Shown here: one piece after another, positions 1 through 12,989 of the stretch
Layout: the number at the start of each line of letters is the position of its first letter
Position numbering within the stretch: the stretch's first letter is position 1
Assembly: GCA_905182985.1 (NCBI GenBank)
Contig: CAJJDN010000038.1
Location: forward strand, 572,440-636,439
Direction: 5' to 3'
From: Paramecium sonneborni
Lineage: Eukaryota; Ciliophora; Oligohymenophorea; Peniculida; Parameciidae
DNA length: 64,000 nucleotides
Made by a program: the position numbers and the translations under genes
The notes under the pieces: generated by a model
What the model was told of the DNA's origin: nothing
Database searches by the model: none
What the model saw: the letters and a program-made list of their open reading frames with translations, nothing else

Positions 1-440
1 CATTCCAAATTTAAGTTCCTTTACCCTCTCTTAAATTACCCTTCCATTAACCTTCATATATTGCACCACTTTTAAATTAATATGGTCCTCTCATTTCTAA
101 CTAAGTATCGTTATTCTAATGAGGTAGATTTATAACTTCTTAATCCTCCTACATATAATTCTTATTTGCTCCTTATATCACATTCTTCTATACTATTTTC
201 AACTTATTTTATTATTTCTTTTTTCTTACAGAATATCCTCTATATCTACTCTATATTTTTATTACAGCTTTTATTAATTTGTCTTTCTCTTTACATAGTT
301 CATCAAATTTCACTTACTCTTTATTATTTGAACTTGTTAAAGAAACTTATTTTTTTATAATTTTCTTATCCTATTCTTTACTAAATTAATTCGGTTCACC
401 AGTCTACTTATTACTTTTTATTGAACCCTTTGATTAATGA
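1..440. other. AT-rich left edge, no gene recognised
   Basis: Very AT-rich sequence with no frame that looks like protein and no telomeric C4A2/C3A3 repeats. It ends at an in-frame TGA at 438-440, where a long open frame begins. Confidence 0.4.
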
Positions 441-1346
441 TTGCTGTTTTTTATTTCTGTATTATCTAACTTATAATTAAATCACATTATACCATTACTA
501 TCTCTTTCTCTTACAGATTAACTTTACCATTATTGCATTCACATTAACCACACTAATTGCCCATCTCTTCAAGACTCAAATATTATTAAAATTATTAATT
601 ATATAGATGATTTTTAAATTATTCAATTATTTATATTCTCTATTCGTCCCTTACAAAAATTCTTAAATTCTAATTAATATTCATTTAAACATAGATTAAA
701 TAATTTCATAGCAAATATTATTATTACTTCATTTAGGAAGGTTGAAATATTTTTGTAGCATGAATTTAAAACTAATCCTAAAATTTATTTTGCTACTCCT
801 TTTTATCAATCTATTCAAAAATTCCAGAATCTTATAAATAAAATGGCAAAGGAGTCAATCTTTCATTTGGACTCTCAAACAAAGATGATACTGACTCCTT
901 ATGAAATTCATTAAAAACTTTACAAATATATTTTATCACTTCCAATTCTTCTTTATGTTACTCATTCTTTGGTATAATTTATATTACTTTGCAAAGTAAT
1001 TAATAAGAATTTTATGCTTTAACATTAATTGAAATATCATGATTATTAATTTGCTAAAGTCTTTAACTATAATTTACATTCATTATTTAAAAAATTCGAA
1101 GTTTTAGTTATATTTGTAAGTGAATTTGCTCATTAAATTTCATTTAGATTTATTTTTATTAATTCTAGAGATCCTTTAGAGTTTTAGTCAATTACTGATG
1201 TTCTGCTTCATAAATCTATGGCTTTAAGTTATTATCTTAATTGCTTTATTCTTCAAGAACCTTCAATTTGTTATGACTTATAATATTAATCAATTAATCT
1301 CTAAATTTTATTTAAAGAATACTTTTCTCCTCTCATAAAAAGATGA
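441..1346 (+). CDS. Doubtful 301-codon open frame, possible gene relic
   Basis: With TAA/TAG read as Gln this frame is open for 301 codons to a TGA at 1344-1346. It has no Met near its beginning; the first in-frame ATG is at 843. The composition is not extreme and it contains an INYIDDF string that resembles a reverse-transcriptase YxDD box. No other RT motif could be found, and in AT-rich DNA with a single stop codon such frames arise by chance. A 9-bp inverted repeat (849-857 with 892-900) lies inside. I cannot name a product; it may be a relic or noise. Confidence 0.2.
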
Positions 1347-2731
1347 TGTGAAAAAACATTTATATTTCTACGAATCTTAGATCTCTTAAATCCATACAAG
1401 TTTAATTGTCTAAAAATATACAAAAATAAATCTAACCTAATAAAACTAGCAAACGATTTTTATTTATAGAAAACCTTCAACACTTATCTCTCAAGCTTTT
1501 TTAAGTCACAAACTTAAAATGATCTCCCATCTTCACTCCATCTCAAAAAGCGATATTACTAAGACTATAGAATTTATTCTAACTCTTTTACTTCTAATAA
1601 TTCATACAACTTTTCTAAAAACTTCGGACTTTTTTTCTACTACATTCAAAAAATAATTATATAATTTTTGATCATATAAATACGTATTCTTATATTTTGT
1701 AACCTTTTTTTAATACTTATAGATTGACAATAAAATCACAAAATAAAACTGAAATACTTTAACCCCAATCAAAATAAACCCTATACTAAACAAATTTCAA
1801 TATTTCAGAATGTAATTTTTCTTTTTTTAAATACTCTCTTAATTTATTTATCACTCCTTAGCTGAATAGAAATATAGAATTTCTTAAAGAATTCCTTTTC
1901 ATTATTCTATTGTCATACCATAAATTGGTTTTTCTATCATTTTATTGAATTCTATTAGATAAAAAAATATTATCAAATAATAAAATGAAGCAACTAAAAT
2001 ATAGATTTCAAGTTCTATTGCTTTTACTATTGTCTTTTTGCTATCAATATTAAATGTAACCCATCTTCTTTAAAATTTTTTATTTATATTAATTCCCATT
2101 AAGATTTATATTAATTATATAATATATCCATTCACAATAATGTAAATAATATTACTATCAATTTTAATCAGATTGAAAAAGCATTTATTAGATAATTTAT
2201 CTATTCTTATTATATTGTATTGATAATTTTTTAATCATAAAAACTATTTCCAAATACTATTTTCAAACGAACTTTTTTAATTATTTTGTATTTTTTTTCC
2301 TTTGAACTTCAAATTTTAGTAAAATTGTGATTTTAATATACTTTTGATCATTTAAGTTTGATTATCTTTTTTAATTATTATTTTAAAAAGCCTGAATATA
2401 TTTTACAATAATTTTTACATTATAAATCAGCAAGATTTAGTAAAATTTTTAAAATTTATAAAAGTATTTATGGGTATAATCAAATTATTACAGTTAATAT
2501 TTGGCTGAATAAAACTTAAATTCTGTTCAATCTTATAGATTATCATAATAATAAATTCATCATTTTAAGAAAACAACATTTATTAAGAATAAAAATAAAG
2601 TAAAATTGAATATAAGATTTATAAAAAACAAATTTAATTAAATACATGAGAAAGAGGGTTTTTAAATATTGAAAAAAAGATAAAATTTTGAAAAAAGAGA
2701 AAGAGAAAAGTTGATAAGAAATAAAACAATG
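1347..2731. other. AT-rich stretch without recognised gene
   Basis: About 1.4 kb of A/T-dominated sequence downstream of the GTPase gene. I see no frame with protein-like composition on either strand, no tRNA and no repeat array. Confidence 0.4.
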
Positions 2732-5137
2732 TCAATAATTTATATATTTTATGAATCCCCAAGCTTAGAGTCCATTATCATTAATTATAAGTTTCATACC
2801 TTTTGTGATGTACTCAGGAAAATATTTGAATTTTAATCTAATAAAATTTGGTTATTTAGGCTAGAGCTCAATAAATTCTTAAGGTTTGTCATTTTTTTCA
2901 TTAATAACAAATAGATCTATTTTTTTAGAATCTTCATCAACAAATGACTCTTTGATTTAACTACTTTTCCTTCTTGGACTTCTATATGATTTATTTAAAT
3001 TGCTAGAACTACTTGCCTTTTTAATTTATTCACTCTATTTTCTATAGGGTCCTCTTAATTATTATTCATCCTAATTCTATCTTGATGACTCATCAATAGA
3101 TTTAGACTACTTTTTTCTCAATTTAAGTTGTTCAAATTGAAGTTGTTCTTCTCTTATAATTTTACAAATTTATCTAATATAAATTTATTAATACCTAGTA
3201 CATTAAGTGTTAATGACTGGTTCAAAACTAGCAGCTATTTTTTTTGCTTCTTTTTGATCATCAAATAACCATATTTCAGCTAAGAAATCCCATGCTGCTT
3301 ATGGATTACTTTTGCTATCTATAAGAACCATTCCTCTTCTAACTGGATTTTAATCAGATCCAAATTATTAAGTTAATGTTCCTTATTTAAACCTTATAGT
3401 ACATATTTATCCACACTAAACTGATTTAACCTATAAACAAAATGATATATTTTTTACTTAAACTCTATTACATTATATTTCTTCTATTTATATAGGAAAA
3501 AATCTACCATGTTTATCAGGACCCATTTATAATATTTATTTGACTCTAATTACTCCCTTTAAAACAGTACCACCTAAGACTTTCTGATTATTAATTTCAA
3601 AAACATTATGAATACAATATTCTGAATCTAAATTTGAATTATTAGTTAATTCATTAGTTGAAGGTAATAAATTCAAAAATTTAATAAAATAATCTAAAGT
3701 TCTTTATTTTAAGTTTGAGATTAAAAAGATAGGAATTAAGGTTTTGCTCAATATCTATTTACTAAATAAAACAACATCTTCTTCAGATCTGACAACAATA
3801 GGAACACTTTAAATTTATAAGCTTTTTATCATATCTTTTAACTATTCAACTTTATCCATATAAGAATATTCTTCAAATTAATCAACATGTGTAATAGCAA
3901 TCATAAAAGGTATTTATTATATTTATATCAATTTAAGAAAATCCATTGTAGGTTTTCCAATTAATTATAATGATGAAATAGTAAGTAAAGCATAATCAGG
4001 GAATTAAGAATTGACAATTTAAATCATTTAATTATGAGCTCTTTTAGTACCTCCCATATCAATAAAAGTAATTAATTTAGTTGATAAATCTACTAATTTT
4101 TCAACCATACAAGTAGGACTGAAATTCAATTAATTTTAATGATTCATAATTTTTCCTTCACTATCAAAGCCTATAACTGTATGAGAAACTCTTTCAGTTT
4201 TACCTGATGTAATTTCAGATCTATTTTTTAAAAATTTCATTCTAGCTAATCCTTATCCATTATCTAACTATCCTGTACTTAATACACCTAACAAAGATGT
4301 TTTTCCAGATCCACTCTCTCCTAAAAGTAAAATACGAATATCTAAATTGATGCCATCTTTTAATCCTTTTCTTACAATAACTTCACAAGTCTTTCCATTC
4401 GTCCCTTGATTTATTCCTACAACTAATAATTCTGCTTTTAAAGATTAAGCCATTGAACATAGAGTCCTTAATGATCCAAGCATATCACATTTATTTAAAC
4501 CTAAAGGATTACCACTATCTTCTACTCCAATTTTATAATATGCCATACCATTCCCTTCTGATAATCTATATATACTATCTTTTCACTATTTACCTATAAT
4601 TCATTTAGGTTGTCAAATGAGTTAATCTTTTAGGATCTGGATCTACTAATCTTAATTTATATTCTGTGTGTCCAAAATCACTCTCTTATTTAAAGTAACA
4701 TACCTTAGAAATATTTTCTTATATTGCGTACTATTATTTTTATTTAAATGTTACTTATTCATCTATATATTATTCCAAATCTATTTAAATTTCTTCATTA
4801 TTAGGCTTTACTAAAAGAACAAATTATGGCTTCGTTTCATATTTTAAGGGCTAACAAAATAATATTATCAACATACTTAAATTTGCGCCTAAAGTGAATC
4901 AAAATTCTCAGATTGCAATTAACCTTCACATTTATTTATTTGCTTACTCTTATTCTTTTTATTATTATTTAAAGTTAGCTTTCTTTATTTTTATTTATCT
5001 GTCATTTCTGAAAATTAAGGATGAGCTTATTTCAATGGTTTCTTTTTTTCTCTTTTAGATTCTTCATCATCTATTCCTGACCATAAACTATATATTCCAT
5101 TAGTTGAGTTTTATTGTTATTAAAAATCAGATTACAT
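2732..5137 (-). CDS. GTPBP1/GTPBP2-like translational GTPase, degenerate G motifs
   Basis: 783-residue protein in three exons (introns 4851-4876 and 4566-4593; spliced length is a multiple of three). Gln/Lys-rich N-terminus, then a segment typical of the GP-1 family (KRLTHLTTQMNYRLSEG) and a GTPase domain with P-loop GESGSGKT near residue 255, followed by LGVLSTGQLDNGQG as in GTPBP1. Family members are EF-Tu-like GTPases linked to mRNA surveillance and ribosome rescue. Here the G3 box reads DMGGTKR, lacking the His of DxxGH, and G4 reads THVD instead of TKxD/NKxD. Residues after the G domain (GGTVLKGVIRVKQ) match domain II. The C-terminal ~130 residues are charged. It diverges from the adenylyl cyclase gene with 254 bp between start codons. 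Family assignment is secure; GTPase competence is doubtful. Confidence 0.85.
4851..4876 (-). other. Intron 1 of the GTPBP-like gene (26 nt)
   Basis: GTATG...TTAG on the minus strand. Removing it joins the Gln-rich N-terminal exon to the conserved body in frame. It is typical of the tiny introns throughout this window. Confidence 0.75.
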
Positions 5138-5391
5138 GAAATCTAGGATACTTAAGGATATTTTAATAAAATTTCTTATTTATAAGAATATAATTATTGT
5201 TATACATTAAATTAAGAAAGTTTTATATTATCTATAATAATTCTTTCATAATAGAAACAATTATGTTATATAAAATAATACAGCTAAATAGAAAGGGTAT
5301 TTTATTGCTTAAAAGTAAATATTTTAGAGGAATAATAAGAAAAAAAATAATATTATTATTACTTTAATATAAATAATTATTTACATTAAAT

Positions 5392-8300
5392 ATGTCTCAA
5401 TAATTTTAGAGTCAATCAATGTCAATTTTAGGCTATGTACCTGCTTTGGTTGTATAACATCTTATGAATTTAAAAATGAATAAATTAGTGAGAAAATTAC
5501 CAGAAAAATAGAGAATAAAAAGTGTTGTAATGTTTGCAGATATATCCGGATTTACAAGATTAACAGAACTGTTAAGTTAATTAGGAACAGAAGGGGCAGA
5601 ACGAATAGCATTTGCAATTAATCGATATATGGAGTTATTAGTTTAAGGTATTGGAAGAAGTGGTGGTGATATTTTCAAATTTGCTGGAGGTATTTACTAA
5701 TGATTATATTTAGATGCTATGATTGTTATTTGGCCTCCTCCTCCTAATGATTAAAACTTTCAATAAAATCTAGAAACTTTGTTAAAACAAGCTATATAAT
5801 CAGCTTTGTTAATCTAAGAAAAATTAACTAAAGCCTAGATAGAATAAGGTATTTAATTGAGTGTGAAGATTGGTTTTGGAGTTGGAGAAATGAATATAAT
5901 TCATGTTGGAGGTGTTTTCAATAGAATGGAATATTTGGCCACAGGAGATCCCTTAATCTAAGCTTTTCATTCAGAGCATTGTTTAACTGAAGGTGGAAAG
6001 ATTATTATATCTCAATAAATTTATGATATGATTCATAATTTTTTTGAATGTTAAAAAGTAGTTGATCATGAGGGACATTATGAAGTCATTAAATTATAGT
6101 AAGCTAAAGTTAAAATGAAGGCTGATGCACTTCTAATAAAAAATAACATTACTTTATCATAATTTTAAATGATTAGAAATGAAATTCAATCTTACATTCC
6201 TGCAGCTCTTCTTCCATATATTGATATTAATGAAGAAGCTTGGAGTGCTGAATTAAGAAGATTATCAATAATGTTTGTTAATTTAAAAATGGATCTAAAT
6301 TCTGCCAAAAATGCCTAAGGATTGGAATAAATTTAAAGAGTCATTAAAACTGTATAAAAATGTATTTATATGCATGAAGGATCATTAAATAAGCTATTAA
6401 TGGATGATAAGGGTTCAACATTAATTGTTGTTTTTGGGCTTCCACCTCTAAGTCACTAAAATGATCCTGTTAGAGCAATTCTAACAGCCTAACTAATGAA
6501 TAAAGAACTTCCTAAAATTAATTGTGGATGTTCTATTGGAATTGTTACTGGTACTGTATTCGCAGGAGTAGTTGGTACAAGTGGTTCAAGAAGAGAATAC
6601 TCAGTTCTTGGTGATTCTGTAAATCTTGCTGCTAGATTAATGTAAGCTGCTTGTTCAGAAACCAGCCATAAAATCCTTATGTGTTTAGAAACAGCGAAAA
6701 GTGCAGGTAATTGTATAAACACAGCTTTTTTGAGATAAACTTAAGTTAAAGGTAAAAATGCACCAGTTCATATTTATGTTCCTCTAGAAAAATCATTAGA
6801 ACCTACTTAGGGTAATTTATTACCTAATTTTAAAATTCATAATTATGCATATGGATTTGCAAAGAAATCAGAATTTATTGCTACTTAATTGTATGGAAGA
6901 GAAGAACAACATAAAAAATTATTAAATTAAATTGATAAGGTTATTAGAGGAGTTGATAAGAAAAGTTTAATAATTTTGAAAGGAACTTATGGATGTGGAA
7001 AGAGTATTTTGGCTAAAAAGGTTTTACATAGAATTTAGGAAAAGATTAATTCTAATTAATACAGTCCATGGAAATATGGTGAGTATTCTCATATTCTTTT
7101 TTAACAATTAGATCCTATAACAAGAACATTTAAATTAAATGGATTAAGAAGTATTTTAAAATAAATATTTTTATTATATGCTAAAAGAGTGGAAAAGCCA
7201 GCAAATTTAGATTTATTCAATATGATGATTGATTCTAAAATGCATCCACCTAATTTAGTATAAATGTTACAGGAAATTGTAGGTTTGAATGATAATAGAC
7301 ATTTGGAGAAGTTTCCTACAAGATAATAAGAGGAAGATAAAGAAAATGATATAAAAAGAATAATATTTCAATTTTTAAGCAATTTCTTTGAATAAATTCC
7401 TAGTAAATTATCTGAATTGTATGAGGGTAGATCTCCAGAATAAATTGGATGGGATATAATGAAATCATCTGTTTAAAGATAAATTAATTATTCTATTAAA
7501 TATACTAATATTATTGCTCCAGTTGTTTTATGTTTAGATGACATTTAAAATTATGATTAAATATCATTTAAAATACTTAGACTAATGATTAAAACTTATG
7601 ATAGACTTACAATTTTAGCTTTATATCGAGATTCATTTTAAGAAATGATAATTTAACCAAAAGTTGCAGAAAAAAAGAAATCTCAAGAAGATATTGCTAT
7701 AGAAGGGATAACAGCGTTAGAGGATAAAATGGATGGAAATCCTTTTATTTTAATGTAATTAAGAGGAATAGAAAGAAAAGGAGGTAATGATGATGAATTT
7801 GCTAAAATGATTAGATTTTCTTTTAATATTTAAAAGTTTATGCCAGAATAAGAATTTACATAGTCAATTGCTGAAAATGGAATTAGAAAAAGAATTACTT
7901 CTTCAATTCATGATGTTATTATTTAAGAGAATTAATCTAAAGAAATTAATAATTAATTTCTATTTTGTGAAAATAAAGCATAATTAATAAAAACAGATGT
8001 AGAATTACTTTTTATGCAATGGATTTATATGAAAACTAGTGGTAATCCTTTAATGGTTTTAAATTTTGTCTAAAATCTAATAGACTTAGATTTAATTAGA
8101 TTAAGTCCAAAATATGCAACCATAACAAATGAATTAGTTAATTTAATTAATTATGAAGAAAGTATTATTGTTGATGCTCCTTATTGTAGAATTGAAGTAA
8201 ATGGTCCTATTATAGATAAATTATCATGTTTAGAATAATTATTATTGAAATCAGCTAGTGTTATTGGTGATATTTTTGATATTTAATTATTAAATAAAAT

Positions 8301-11009
8301 TAATCCTTTTAAAAATGCTGTCGGAAATAAATTATAAAAATATTTAGATGAATTGGAAGCCAAAGAAGTTATTGAAGTAATGGAAGTAAGAGAATAAAAT
8401 ATATTTTATCGTTTTACATGTCCATTTATGAGGGATTGTCTATATTAAAGAATAACATTTAAATAAAGAAGGTAGTTACATAAAGCTGTAGCTGAGGCAA
8501 TCTAATAATTACCATTACCTTTTGAAACTGAAGAATTGGTAGAATGTAAAAAATTATAATTCTAATGGTTGATGGCAGAATCTAATGTTAATTAATAAAT
8601 TAATTTTGAAAATAATAATGAAAATAAATAAAACTCAAAACCAAACTTTTTGATTAATCTCATCAATCCTAAATGTACTTAAGATACTCAAAAATTTTAG
8701 AATATGTCTAGTAAAGCACTTAAATCAATTATTTTAAAATAAATTGGAAATAAGTTTAATAGATCTCAAAATCATGCAAATATTATTTTAAGAGAAGGTG
8801 TATTGATAAAGAAATCTTAAAATCGAGTATCTTAGGTTCCTAGATATGTTATACTTGATGGAAAAGAACTTAAATTATATTAAAATAGATAAGATTCACT
8901 TAATAGTGAATTACCTTTATGTTCAATTCCATTAAAGAGTATATATTCAGTATTGGCATTAGAAAATTAAAAAAACTTTACTTTGTAAATATGTTCAACT
9001 TATTGGTATAAATAATTAAGAGAAATGGGAGATAGAAAGTTTTTATTTGATGCTAAAGATAATGAAGATTTATAATTATGGACTATTTATTTAGAATTTG
9101 CTAAAGCTCTTGCTATATATGAAGATTTTACTAATAATTATGGTAAGATATGTTTTCCTTTATCCAATTAATATGAATAATATGATTCATAATTTAAATA
9201 TGACATTAAAATTGAAGTATATATATTAATTGTAAAAAGAATAATAAATCCATTAGAGGAATTTAAATTGAAAAAACTTAAAAATGTAATAAAGAATCAG
9301 TCATTTATAGAAATAGTAGACACTCTAAATTTACGGTATCGAGTAAACAATTTAAGTTTATGGAAAAGAATTAAACTGATGAATTACAAATTTAGAATGC
9401 TTAGGTTGTAGATATGCAATTATTAAAGGAGAGAGTCAATTTATTTCTATAAAAAAGGTATGCTTACCTAATTTATTTAGTATATTACTCTTATTTTCTC
9501 ATATATTTGAATAGTCTATATAAAAAGCAGATGATTTTAAAATATTAGGAAATACTAGTATAGCAATGAGAAAATTGAATAAAGTATTTAAAATTGATAA
9601 ATCACTAATAAATGAGTAAAATAAAAAATCAAGTGCATTTTTGCAATAATAACAAATAATCATAGAAGATAAATAGGAGTAAAAATAATAGGATAATTTG
9701 GAATTAGTAATATAGAAAGTAGAGACAGATAATGATATAATAAATAGCTAAAATTAGAATTTAATGTTAGATGAGTAGATATAGAAAACAGATTGGGTTT
9801 TTGATTTAGAAAGAAGGAATTCATAAGATAAATTTTAAGATATTGAAAATAATGATTAGACACCAACATTAAAGTAGTAAATAAAATCATTTAAAGATAT
9901 AAAAGAAAATGTATAGGAAGAGGAGATAGACAATTTTTAATTAGATGGTATAAATATTGTAATAATTAATAGAGAGTGCATTAAGAAAGTAATAACATTT
10001 AAGAATTTAGAGATTATAAAATTTCAAATGTTCTTTTGGTAATGATTCCTTTTAAAAAATGCATTCGGAAAGTGTTTTGAGATCTTCTCCAATGATGAAA
10101 TAAGAAGATACTTTAACAGAAGTATTAGCTACATAATCTTAAACAGAGAATTCAAAGAGAGAATCTACAGATATTTATTAATCAACTTAATAACCTCCTT
10201 AATTATTAACTAAGATTTCAGAGAAAGAATCAATTACAGATGTTTCTTGTTAAGTAAGTAGACATTTATCAAATTGTTAAGTTGATAAAATAATACCAGT
10301 AAGTAATAATTGTAGATCAAGATAAACTAGTAATATTATCACTTAATAAAATAAATCACCATCTCATACTTAAAAATCTTTAACACCAACTAATCAATCA
10401 TAAAAAAATGCATAATTTAATCTATTAGATGATTGCAAATCTAAAGCTAAAAGAGATTCATAGATATCTTCTTAAATTAATTCGGCTAGAAATAAACCAG
10501 CACATTTACTTACTAATTATATAAATTCTTAAAAAAATATATCAAAAGAAATTAAATAAAATCCTTATGTTTATGGTACAGCTATTAATAATTGTAAACC
10601 AATTTCAGGTGACAATTTTATTCTTAAACCTGGTTACAAAGTAATAGTCTAAAAGATTGATAAGAAAACTTAATTAATAGAATGTTTATATGAAAATTTA
10701 GTTGGAATTTTTAGATTAAGAGATATTGCTGTTATTGAAGGTACATATAATTATTATATTGATTTAAGATCCTTAAATAGAGCAAAAAATAGATATTTAA
10801 TAAACACTATTAACAAAATAATCAAGTAAAAGTCCATTAAAAAAATATTCACATACTACAAGACCAAAAATGTTCCTAACTCCTACTAAAAAAAATTGAA
10901 TTTCATTTTTCTTATAATTTATATTTATTTATGTTAATCCAACTCACATTATAATTAGAATTGTTTTGATTTTATTTTATTTTATATTTAAATCATTAAT
11001 TAATAATGA
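5392..11009 (+). CDS. Soluble-type adenylyl cyclase (ADCY10-like) with PH-like and SH3-like domains
   Basis: About 1840 residues in five exons (introns 5690-5713, 9217-9239, 9458-9480, 9948-9972; spliced length is a multiple of three). First class III cyclase domain at about 44-190 with both metal Asp residues (FADISGFTRLTE, D50; KFAGDA, D100) and the adjacent Lys96 expected for ATP selection. Second cyclase domain at about 280-430 carries REYSVLGDSVNLAARLM, matching the C2 half of ADCY10. A P-loop (GTYGCGKS) near 525 starts an NTPase-like region, again as in ADCY10. Unlike mammalian sAC, it continues into a PH-like domain at about 1128-1235 (GVLIKKSQ...LWTIYLEFAKAL), a Gln/Ser-rich linker and an SH3-like segment near 1690-1750. 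No membrane segment. It should make cAMP from ATP. The intron ending AAG (9217-9239) and the last ~60 residues are the least certain parts. Confidence 0.85.
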
Positions 11010-11889
11010 ATTCTTATTTATTAATTTCTGAAAATATATGAATTAAATAAAATTCATCTAAAACAAATTATTTTTATAAAAACATAAAAGTTTATTTATA
11101 CTAATTTATTTTTCTTATTGAATTTCATTTTTTTTTATCAAACTAGAATATAGATTTAGATTAACAAAGCAGGGTTGGCGAAGTGGAATCGTGTTGTGCT
11201 CATAACTCAAAGATCGAAACCACCCTCTGTTATATTTTTTTTTATTTTAGAATTTATTTCCATTAAAATTTAAAAAAATTATATCAATATTAAACTTTAT
11301 TATTTTAACCAAAATATCAATATTATTTGCTTTTTTAGATTCTTATTGACAAATCTATTTTATATCAATCTAAAATATATAGATTAGACTTAGTACTTAA
11401 GGTTTATACAAAACAATGTATAATTTACATAAAAATTAGCTGTTGAATTATTAGAAATATATTTTAACCATATTTTGATTTAAAATTTTGTCAGAATTTA
11501 AGAAATTTTTATTAATAAAAGCATTTTAGCGAAATTGTCTGTATATAAATATTATTTATGTGATTATTATAAGAATTCTTTTTGGAATATAAAGATTAAA
11601 ACTTAAAGTTTGGAATAAAGATTAAAACCTAGAGTAAAGTAATTTTAAAAATAAAAATAATTAAGTATGATTCAGGATATGGAATAACATGTTGAAAGTA
11701 GAAATAATATTAAAAAAATTAATATAGTTTTTAATAAATATTTAATTACATCATTGATCACTATTAATTAGGTAATAATAAAATAATAAAAAAAAGTTTA
11801 ATATATTTTGAATGACGTGATCGTGAATTAATATTGATCTCATTAATTCATTCAAATGCAGAATAAGTTTACGGAATTCAATAAATAAA
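11010..11889. other. Intergenic region between cyclase and protease genes
   Basis: AT-rich spacer of 880 bp. It contains the tRNA-like element at 11168-11232 and, near 11590-11636, two close copies of an ATAAAGATTAAAAC unit. No protein-coding frame is convincing. Confidence 0.5.
11168..11232 (+). pseudogene. Initiator-type tRNA-Met pseudogene (CAT), T-arm deleted
   Basis: The acceptor 5' strand AGCAGGG, D-arm GGCGAAGTGG and anticodon loop CTCATAA match a eukaryotic initiator tRNA-Met, and AGATCGAAACC provides the A54-type T-loop and B box. The element is about 65 nt instead of 72. The variable loop and the 5' strand of the T stem are missing, one T is inserted after the acceptor, and the anticodon stem has a T-T mismatch. 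A/B box promoter elements and a T-run terminator follow closely. It is either a decayed copy or a local assembly error; an intact gene would be needed elsewhere. Confidence 0.6.
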
Positions 11890-12948
11890 ATGTAAAAAGG
11901 ATTATTAACAATATTGGCTATAACATTATTAGCTGGTACATCATTATTAAACACAGTTTAAAATAGTGAATAAAGTTAATTTTTAGAGGATGAAGTAATG
12001 AAAATATATTAAAATTGGTAAAGAGAACATGGAAAGAGATATTCATAATTTGAAAATTCTCATAGATTTGGAATATTTAAGAAAAATTATGGTTATATAT
12101 AAGAGCATTAAAAAAGAGTTGAAGCTGGATTAGAAACATTTGAAATAGGTTTGAATAGTTTTGCAGATCTTTCAGTAGAAGAATTTGAAGCAAAATACTT
12201 GAAATTGAAATAATCATCTTCTAGAGAATCAAGCAATTAAGTTTATAAAAAATAAGGAAAATAAGTTCCAGTAGAAGTAGATTTAAGAAAAGATGGAGTT
12301 GTTAGTGAAGTAAAGAATTAAGGAAGTTGTGGATCATGTTGGGCATTTTCAGCAGTAGCTGCTTTAGAGACAGCATTAAGATAATCAGGAGTATAAAATG
12401 TAGAATTATCTGAATAAGAATTGGTTGATTGTGCTGTATTAGATGAATTTGAAAGTGAAGGATGTGATGGTGGTGAAATGTATGATGGTTTTGCATATGC
12501 TTCAAAATATGGTATTGCAATAAGATCAGAATATCCTTATGTTGCAGTAGATTAAAAATGCTAAGCAAAAAAGACTAAGACTAGATATTAATTTAGTGGT
12601 TTTGTTGATGTAGAATCACTTAATCCAGATGCTTATGTTGAAGCTGCTGCTGAACACGCATTATCTGTTGGTATTAATGCAAGTGGAATCAATTTCTAAT
12701 TATATAAAAAAGGTATCTATAATGCTAAATGTGATTCAAGAAAAGAAGCACTTAATCATGGAGTCACAAATGTTGGATATGCTCCAGAATATTATTTAAT
12801 CAAAAATTCATGGGGAACTTCATGGGGAGAATAAGGTTATATTAGATTTGCTAGAATTAATGATAAAGAAGGATAATGTGGTGTTCAATAAGAAGTTAAT
12901 TACCCAATTTATAAACTATTTGAAAATTAATCAGCTATTGTAGAATGA
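11890..12948 (+). CDS. Papain-family cysteine protease (cathepsin L-like), secreted
   Basis: 352 residues, intron-free. Hydrophobic signal peptide (LLTILAITLLAGTSLL), an I29-type propeptide with the QNWQREHGKRY and FGIFKKNYGYI helices, and a mature domain beginning near PVEVDLRKDG. Catalytic machinery is complete: oxyanion Gln and Cys in NQGSCGSCWAFS (Cys near 149), His in LNHGV (about 289) and Asn in IKNSWGTSWGEQGY (about 305). The CDGG motif that pairs with the active-site loop is present. The loop between catalytic His and Asn is short. Such enzymes act in food vacuoles/lysosomes or are secreted. The stop codon is 41 nt from that of the convergent CHIP-like gene. Confidence 0.93.
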
Positions 12949-12989
12949 TTATCTTATTATTATTATTATTTAGTAATTATCATTATTAC

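Noticed and set aside
849..900. 9-bp inverted repeat considered as a terminator or mobile-element end
   Set aside because: The loop is 34 nt and no target duplication or second end is present; chance is likely.
1..2700. Subtelomeric or telomeric sequence
   Set aside because: No G4T2/G3T3 (C4A2/C3A3) repeats are visible at the left edge.
6489..6722. Minus-strand frame inside the adenylyl cyclase gene
   Set aside because: Shadow of the second cyclase domain; the plus strand carries the family motifs.
12302..12568. Minus-strand His-rich frame inside the protease gene
   Set aside because: Shadow of the papain-like catalytic domain on the plus strand.
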